Of a DNA stretch of 39,890 nt, positions 34,722-39,890 are shown one piece after another (within the stretch, counting starts at the first letter, position 1; each line of letters begins with the position of its first letter). This stretch comes from Candidatus Methanophagales archaeon (GTDB taxonomy: Archaea > Halobacteriota > Syntropharchaeia > Alkanophagales > Methanospirareceae). The stretch is taken from assembly GCA_030602585.1 (NCBI GenBank), contig JAUVZJ010000013.1:1-39890 (forward strand). Direction: 5' to 3'. Under the pieces are notes generated by a model. It did not search any database and was not told where the DNA came from. It saw only the letters and a program-made list of their open reading frames with translations. The position numbers were made by a program, and so were the translations under genes.

Positions 34722-35912
34722 TTATCCTTTCCATTTTTTCTTCAACGGGCATTTCAAATCCTCGCTCCTCATTCTCGTCTTACAGCCACCACACACTGGC
34801 TCATATTCGCAGCCATCACATTCATTGTCACGGTTTGCATTATCATACCCGAACGTTTCTAAATTTTCCCATATTCTATCAAGTCCTTCCTTCCTCACAT
34901 TTCCCGCCGGGACGGAAAGAAAAGGACATGCCCATATATCACCGTTCGGCTTGATATACATCATTCCTTTACCAGCTAAACAACCGCCGAAGAACCGTCC
35001 TAAGAAATTTATCAGTTTCCTGCTGTGAATCCCACGGCTTTGAAGCACGTATGCCCAGTATTCGGGAGATGCAACCGGGATTATTATCGCCTTCACTTCA
35101 CGCTGTTTTTTGAGAATCAAGTCCAGAAGCGTTTTAAAATCATCATTTCCGAGTGCATAATCTCGAATCTCTTCTCCTCTGCCAAAAGGAACGAAATTAT
35201 AAATAAAATAAGAATAAACGCCTATTTTATCGCCATAATCTATGATTCGTTCGATTTCATCGAAATTCCGCATGGCTGCAACGATATTCAAATGTAAATA
35301 AAGATTTTCCGCGATGCAGTTCTCTATCCCTTCAATCACGGCATCGAATGCGCCTTTAACACCCCTGATGGAATCGTGTATCTCAGGATTCATACCGTCC
35401 AGACCTATTACCACACCAACGTCGAATTCTCGCAGCAATTTCGCCACTTCTTTCGTTATCAGCGTGCCATTCGTCGCTATGAAGACGGTGAACCCCGTTG
35501 ACTTTGCGTATGCAATCAACTCAAAAAGGTCTTCCCGTAACAATGGCTCGCCACCCGTGAATACGAATGACCTGATGTCTAACGAAGCAATCTGGTCTAT
35601 CAAAGCCATCCCTTCTTCTTTTGTGAGTTCATCATAAGACGCCTCCTCGCCACCGAACGCGTGGCAGTGGATGCACTTCAGGTTACACCTGTCCGTCATT
35701 TCCCATACCACATGTGGACTCAGCCCGAAGCAACATATCTGTTTTGCGCCAGCACCTGCGTGGATAAGGTTCTTTAGCTGAACCGCCCACTGAAGAAAAG
35801 CTTTTTTATTCCAGCCAGTGAGCAACGCATATAACATAACCGTGACTGCCTGCTTCAATACCAGATGTGGAGGATTATAGAAAGGTTTTACCTTTTTACG
35901 TCTATTTTTCAT
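34722..35912 (-). CDS. radical SAM/SPASM domain protein
   Basis: 396 aa; WEMTDRCNLKCIHCHA (CX3CX2C), FTGGEPLL, SPASM region CLAGKGMMYIKPNGDIWACPFL...CDGCEYEPVCGGC. Confidence 0.92.
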   Translation of the reverse strand: MKNRRKKVKPFYNPPHLVLKQAVTVMLYALLTGWNKKAFLQWAVQLKNLIHAGAGAKQICCFGLSPHVVWEMTDRCNLKCIHCHAFGGEEASYDELTKEEGMALIDQIASLDIRSFVFTGGEPLLREDLFELIAYAKSTGFTVFIATNGTLITKEVAKLLREFDVGVVIGLDGMNPEIHDSIRGVKGAFDAVIEGIENCIAENLYLHLNIVAAMRNFDEIERIIDYGDKIGVYSYFIYNFVPFGRGEEIRDYALGNDDFKTLLDLILKKQREVKAIIIPVASPEYWAYVLQSRGIHSRKLINFLGRFFGGCLAGKGMMYIKPNGDIWACPFLSVPAGNVRKEGLDRIWENLETFGYDNANRDNECDGCEYEPVCGGCKTRMRSEDLKCPLKKKWKG

Positions 35913-35988
35913 CTCTGAAAAACACCTTCCCTTACTATAACTATCAAATCTATTGTATTTTAAAAAACCACGAGATTACACAAGATTT

Positions 35989-36777
35989 CTATTCTTCCTT
36001 TTTTCTGTTCTGTGCAACAATCACGCATTTTGCTGCGAACGCCCCTGCGCCAACACCGTTGTCTATATTTACCACTGCTAATCCGGGCGAGCAGCACTGG
36101 AGCATAGAAAGAAGCGCTGCAACTCCTTTTCCGCCAAGTCCATAGCCCACAGAAGTAGGAACGCCTATCACCGGCACGTCCACAAGACTTGCTACTACGG
36201 ATGGCAAAGCACCTTCCATACCCGCGACCACGATTATCGCCGCTACGTCCGCGTTTACAATTTCCTCGATAGGCGCTGCCAGCCTGTGTATGCCTGCGAT
36301 GCCTACGTCGTAAGTTCTTATTACCTCACAACCGCAGACTTCGGCAACGACTCTCGCTTCCTCAGCAACAGGTATATCCGCGGTTCCCGCCGCAAGTAGC
36401 CCTATTTTACCCTGCTTGGGGAACTCATATCCTCGCCTCTTTACTAATATCGTCCTCGCAACCTCGTTATGATCAACTTCAAAATCCTCTTTTTTTTCCT
36501 CTCCTACACGCTTTTTTAGCTCCTCTGCATCCTTTTTCCTCGCCCTGCTTATCAACGCAAAGCCCTTAGCTGTTGCGTGTGCCATCGCTATGTCAGCTAC
36601 TTCATCACTGCTTTTTCCCTCTGCAAAGATTATCTCTGGTATGCCGGTCCTATGCGGTCTGTTCACGTCTATCCTTGCAAAATCCTTTACCTTTCTTATG
36701 CTTTCTAACTTCAGTTCCTTACATGCCGCTTCTATACTTATTTTCCCGTCGCCGAATCTTCTCAGTATCTCTTCCAT
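35989..36777 (-). CDS. larB: LarB-like nickel-pincer cofactor biosynthesis carboxylase (PurE-related)
   Basis: 262 aa; GIPEIIFAEGKS, GLLAAGTADIPVAEEARVVAEVCG, IIVVAGMEGALPSVVASLVDVPVIGVPTSVGYG. Confidence 0.88.
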   Translation of the reverse strand: MEEILRRFGDGKISIEAACKELKLESIRKVKDFARIDVNRPHRTGIPEIIFAEGKSSDEVADIAMAHATAKGFALISRARKKDAEELKKRVGEEKKEDFEVDHNEVARTILVKRRGYEFPKQGKIGLLAAGTADIPVAEEARVVAEVCGCEVIRTYDVGIAGIHRLAAPIEEIVNADVAAIIVVAGMEGALPSVVASLVDVPVIGVPTSVGYGLGGKGVAALLSMLQCCSPGLAVVNIDNGVGAGAFAAKCVIVAQNRKKEE

Positions 36778-36819
36778 AACACTTTTTCTTTTTACAAAAC
36801 ACTTTCTTTTAGAAAAAGA

Positions 36820-36868
36820 TAAGCCCCTACTGGGCTTGCGGGATCGTGGGGCAGAGCCCCAACACTGT
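36820..36868 (+). repeat. dispersed palindromic element, intergenic copy
   Basis: TAAGCCCCTACTGGGCTTGCGGGATCGTGGGGCAGAGCCCCAACACTGTG, near-identical over about 42 nt to the copy inside comDE. Confidence 0.8.
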
Positions 36869-36884
36869 GCTAAGAAAATAATCT

Positions 36885-36917
36885 TTTGGTAAAGCTTTTC
36901 TTTCTAAGAAAAGGTTT
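36885..36917. repeat. TTTGGTAAAGCTTTTC...GAAAAGGTTT palindromic repeat
   Basis: tttggtaaagcttttctttctaagaaaaggttt resembles the 7598-7663 element. Confidence 0.55.
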
Positions 36918-36986
36918 GTGCTAAAAGAAAAAATTTTTGGAGAAAGAATATAATAAACTTGAGGAAGCATTAATTAAACTACGGAG

Positions 36987-38006
36987 ATGAAAATAGAAGA
37001 GCTCGGCGAAATAGGATTGATAGAACGAATAGCGAAACAGTTTCGTGTGAATAAACAAATCGTAACGGTGGGTGCTGGAGAGGACGATTGCGCTGTTATA
37101 GATATAGAAAAAGCAAAAGAGGGATATAAATATCTCGTAGTAACCACAGATACGCTGCAAGAATCAACGCATTTCCCTACCGGCATTTCCCCTTTCCAGA
37201 TAGGTTGGAGTGCCGTTGCCGTGAACTTAAGCGACATTGCCGCGATGGGTGCACACCCTTTTGCTTTCACCATTGCGATGGGCGTCCCTGCACAGACCGA
37301 GACGTCATTTGTAGATGAGCTCGTGGCGGGAATAGAAAAATGCGCATCCGCCTATAACACAGCAGTAGTTGGTGGAGACATAATAAGTAGCAAAGAGCTT
37401 ATCTTAACCGGGACTTGTTTCGGATTTGCAGACAATCCCGTAAGGCGCGCCGGTGCTAAAGTTGGAGACTTAATATGCATGACAGGTTCGCTTGGAAATG
37501 CCGCTCTCGCATTGCGAACGATAAAAGGCGAGCTAAAAACAAAAATGCCGGGAAGTGTTGAAGAAGTAGCGAAAAAAACGCTTTTTCTACCAGTGCCAAG
37601 AATAAATGAAGGCATCATCATCGCAAACTCCGGCGTGGTAACCTCAATGATTGACATAAGTGATGGTCTCGCTCTTTCATTAGCCGAGATAGCAAAAAGT
37701 AGCAATGTAGGTGCTGAAATATACGTGGATAACGTGCCAGTATTGAGCGATGAGATAAGAAGTGAAGGGAGTTTGGATTTATCAAAGCTTGAACTCCGAG
37801 AGCTTGCGTTTTATTACGGTGGCGACTATGAATTACTTTTTACGATTAATGCAAGGGCGTTAGAAAACGAAGAATTGATGAACAGGATGAAACGAGAAGT
37901 GAAAATGAGCATTATCGGTAAAGTAGTGCCGCCAGAGGATGGTATTTATTTCAAAAAAGGCGAAGAGAAGGAAATGATGGAAATGAAGGGTTACCAGCAT
38001 TTCTAA
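36987..38006 (+). CDS. thiL: thiamine-monophosphate kinase
   Basis: 339 aa; GEIGLIERIAKQF, VGAGEDDCAVID, STHFPTGISPFQIGWSAVAVNLSDIAAMGAHPFAFTIAMGVP, DISDGLALSLAEIA, FYYGGDYELLFTI. Confidence 0.94.
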   Translation: MKIEELGEIGLIERIAKQFRVNKQIVTVGAGEDDCAVIDIEKAKEGYKYLVVTTDTLQESTHFPTGISPFQIGWSAVAVNLSDIAAMGAHPFAFTIAMGVPAQTETSFVDELVAGIEKCASAYNTAVVGGDIISSKELILTGTCFGFADNPVRRAGAKVGDLICMTGSLGNAALALRTIKGELKTKMPGSVEEVAKKTLFLPVPRINEGIIIANSGVVTSMIDISDGLALSLAEIAKSSNVGAEIYVDNVPVLSDEIRSEGSLDLSKLELRELAFYYGGDYELLFTINARALENEELMNRMKREVKMSIIGKVVPPEDGIYFKKGEEKEMMEMKGYQHF

Positions 38007-38133
38007 GAACGAGAAGTCTGGGCATATTTTTCTACCTCAATGTCTAAAAATGAGATTTTCCGACCCTTTGGAGCGAGTTCCATAAGGATTTGATAATGTT
38101 CTTCAAAAGCCTTTTGATTTTATTGAGCCCATA

Positions 38134-39354
38134 CTAAAGAAAGCTTGCCAACTCGTTCACTATCTCCTCTGCGATTATTTTTTTCGCACCTTTCACATGC
38201 TTTACCTCCTGACCTTCTCTCATTATATACACTTCGTTTTCTTCGGTCCCTATTCCACCTTTGCCAACGTCATTTGCAACAACCATCCCGAGGTTATATT
38301 TCTCCATCTTTTCACTCGCCCTTCGTATTAACTCATCCTTAGAAACGTTCGTTTCTGCTTTAAATCCCACGATAACGAGGTCAGGGAATTCATTCCTTAC
38401 TTCTTCTATCAATTTCGGAGTGGGAACGAGATGCAAATGGAAATCTCCACCCGAGGGGATTTTTACTTCCGACGGCTCAACAGTGAAATCAGAGATGGCA
38501 GCGGCGGAAATAAGCACATCACATCCTCTTCGAAGCTCATTCACGCATGCATCAATCATTTCACGTGCTGTTTCCACCCTGACTTCTTTTATTCCCATCA
38601 AATTCAGCGCTTTGCTGTGTATGAGTGTGACCTCAGCACCCTGTTTATACGCCTCCCTCGCGAGTTCAACCCCTGTTCGACCGGAACTTCTGTTTGTTAA
38701 TAACCTTATAGGGTCTATCGGCTCGATGGTAGGACCGCTTGTAATAATGACGCGTTTTCCGGCAAGTTTTTTCGGCGAAAGCAGATACTCAACGTTAAGA
38801 ATTATGTCCTCAGTCGAGACAATTTTCGCAAGCCCTTCTTCAAATCTGGGTCCTAATACGGTTACGCCGAGCCTTCTCAACTTCTCAAGGTTCTCTATCA
38901 GAACCGGGCTCTTATATATGGTCTCGTGCATTGCCGGCACCACCATAATAGGAATTCCAGAGCCGAAGGCAGTGGTTGCAAATGCCGTCACTGTTGTATC
39001 TGATACGCCCCCGGCTATTTTGTTTATCGTGTTTGCAGTGCACGGCGCGATGATAACAATGTCTGCTGACCCCTCCATGCCCAAAAACTCCACGTGTTCT
39101 ATATTTCCCATTAATTTCGTTATCACTTCGTGCCCCGTGGCATAATGAAGCGTATATGGATGAATTATTTCCGTTGCCGCTTCACTCATCACGCCATATA
39201 CGTCTGCACCGTGTCTTATCAATCCGCGTGCGAGTTCAACGGCTCTAACTGCTGCGATAGAGCCAGTGACACCTAAAACTATCTTCTTCCCCAGCAAAGA
39301 ATGACTTTTTGTCCCTTTAATCCTCAGTGTTGGATGTGGTCCTCTTTCTGCCAT
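38134..39354 (-). CDS. coaBC: bifunctional phosphopantothenoylcysteine decarboxylase/phosphopantothenate-cysteine ligase
   Basis: KIVLGVTGSIAAVRAVELARGL, PCTANTINKIAGGVSD, VPAMHETIYKSP, ITSGPTIEPIDPIRLLTNRSSGRTG. The listed ORF start at 39414 runs through a tRNA gene, so the internal Met at 39354 is preferred. Confidence 0.93.
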   Translation of the reverse strand: MAERGPHPTLRIKGTKSHSLLGKKIVLGVTGSIAAVRAVELARGLIRHGADVYGVMSEAATEIIHPYTLHYATGHEVITKLMGNIEHVEFLGMEGSADIVIIAPCTANTINKIAGGVSDTTVTAFATTAFGSGIPIMVVPAMHETIYKSPVLIENLEKLRRLGVTVLGPRFEEGLAKIVSTEDIILNVEYLLSPKKLAGKRVIITSGPTIEPIDPIRLLTNRSSGRTGVELAREAYKQGAEVTLIHSKALNLMGIKEVRVETAREMIDACVNELRRGCDVLISAAAISDFTVEPSEVKIPSGGDFHLHLVPTPKLIEEVRNEFPDLVIVGFKAETNVSKDELIRRASEKMEKYNLGMVVANDVGKGGIGTEENEVYIMREGQEVKHVKGAKKIIAEEIVNELASFL

Positions 39355-39356
39355 AA

Positions 39357-39429
39357 TGGACCGATCGGGATTTGAACCCGAGGCCTCTCGCACGCCAAGC
39401 GAGTGATCTTCCAACTGATCTATCGGCCC
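39357..39429 (-). tRNA. tRNA-Ala (anticodon GGC)
   Basis: Acceptor GGGCCGA/TCGGTCC with G3:U70, anticodon arm CTCGC-TTGGCGT-GCGAG, T arm with GGTTCAAAT, discriminator A. Confidence 0.93.
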
Positions 39430-39890
39430 TAACAGATATTCCCCGATGCATCCTCTATCATTCTCTCACAATAGAAGCATCTGAACAGAGGCGGGGTCTC
39501 GCTCACTGTGATGAATCGGGATATAACCGGCTCTTTTTCCGCATTGGATATGCAATTAGGATTCGCGCATCTTATAATACCCGCTATTGACTCTGGAAGG
39601 TAAACCTTATGCTTTGCTATTACCTTGGAATCCTCTATTATGTTTATCGTTGCGTTTGGTGCGATTAAAGCGATTTTATCCACTTCTTCTGGTTTTAACT
39701 CCCGGTCTTCCACCTTTACTATGTCCTTCCTGCCCATCATCTTGCTCCGCACGTTCATCACAACGCTTACAACCGTATCCGTCCTTGCGTTTATCTCTAA
39801 TATTTTCAACACGTTCAGCGCCTGCCCTCCTGTGATATGGTCAATGACAGTTCCATTTTTGATTGGCAACACCTTTAGTTCTTTTTCCAT
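39429..39890 (-). CDS. pyrI: aspartate carbamoyltransferase regulatory chain
   Basis: 153 aa; LKVLPIKNGTVIDHITGGQALNVLKIL and zinc ligands CANPNCISNAE...FRCFYCERMI; ATG at the right edge. Confidence 0.95.
   Translation of the reverse strand: MEKELKVLPIKNGTVIDHITGGQALNVLKILEINARTDTVVSVVMNVRSKMMGRKDIVKVEDRELKPEEVDKIALIAPNATINIIEDSKVIAKHKVYLPESIAGIIRCANPNCISNAEKEPVISRFITVSETPPLFRCFYCERMIEDASGNIC

Noticed and set aside
35989-36777. Complete lar (nickel-pincer) operon
   Set aside because: Only larB is seen; no larC or larE in the window.
38261-39145. 294-aa plus-strand ORF
   Set aside because: Antisense to coaBC with a shadow-ORF composition (Ser/Ile-rich).
39355-39414. N-terminal 20 codons of the listed coaBC ORF (MEDHSLGVREASGSNPDRSI)
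   Set aside because: These codons are the tRNA-Ala gene read in frame; the conserved protein begins later.

Overview
The window is a gene-dense archaeal chromosomal segment, most consistent with an ANME-1 / 'Ca. Methanophagales'-type anaerobic methanotroph. This is inferred from an mcrB-mcrG-mcrA cluster with no mcrD/mcrC between the genes, archaeal-type CoaD/AdkA/PGK/TgtA/MptD/CarS/UbiA proteins, and two tRNA genes. Main blocks: mcrBGA (minus strand, mcrA cut by the left edge); a methyltransferase, two CBS proteins, a DUF2117-like protein and an M24 peptidase; a secreted alpha-toroid (prenyltransferase/squalene-oxidase-repeat) protein; UbiA, tRNA-Arg(CCG), archaeal-type pgk and bacterial-type gap; a TctA-like permease; a DUF1786-like protein; a two-gene AAA ATPase / small-partner operon; an archaeosortase with a repetitive insertion; mptD, tgtA, hsp20 and adkA; a five-gene ABC-transporter operon with two paralogous binding proteins and an embedded atypical radical SAM enzyme; an AT-rich restriction-modification island; comDE-like, carS, radical SAM/SPASM, larB, thiL, coaBC, tRNA-Ala(GGC) and pyrI. 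The strongest leads are: (i) a dispersed palindromic element, intergenic elsewhere, that lies in frame inside the comDE-like gene as about 17 extra codons; (ii) the R-M island flanked by about 76-bp direct repeats that duplicate the 3' end of that same gene; (iii) the archaeosortase insertion; (iv) the radical SAM/ABC operon; (v) the AAA/TOPRIM-like pair. All family calls were made by eye from the translated sequence; no database search was run.
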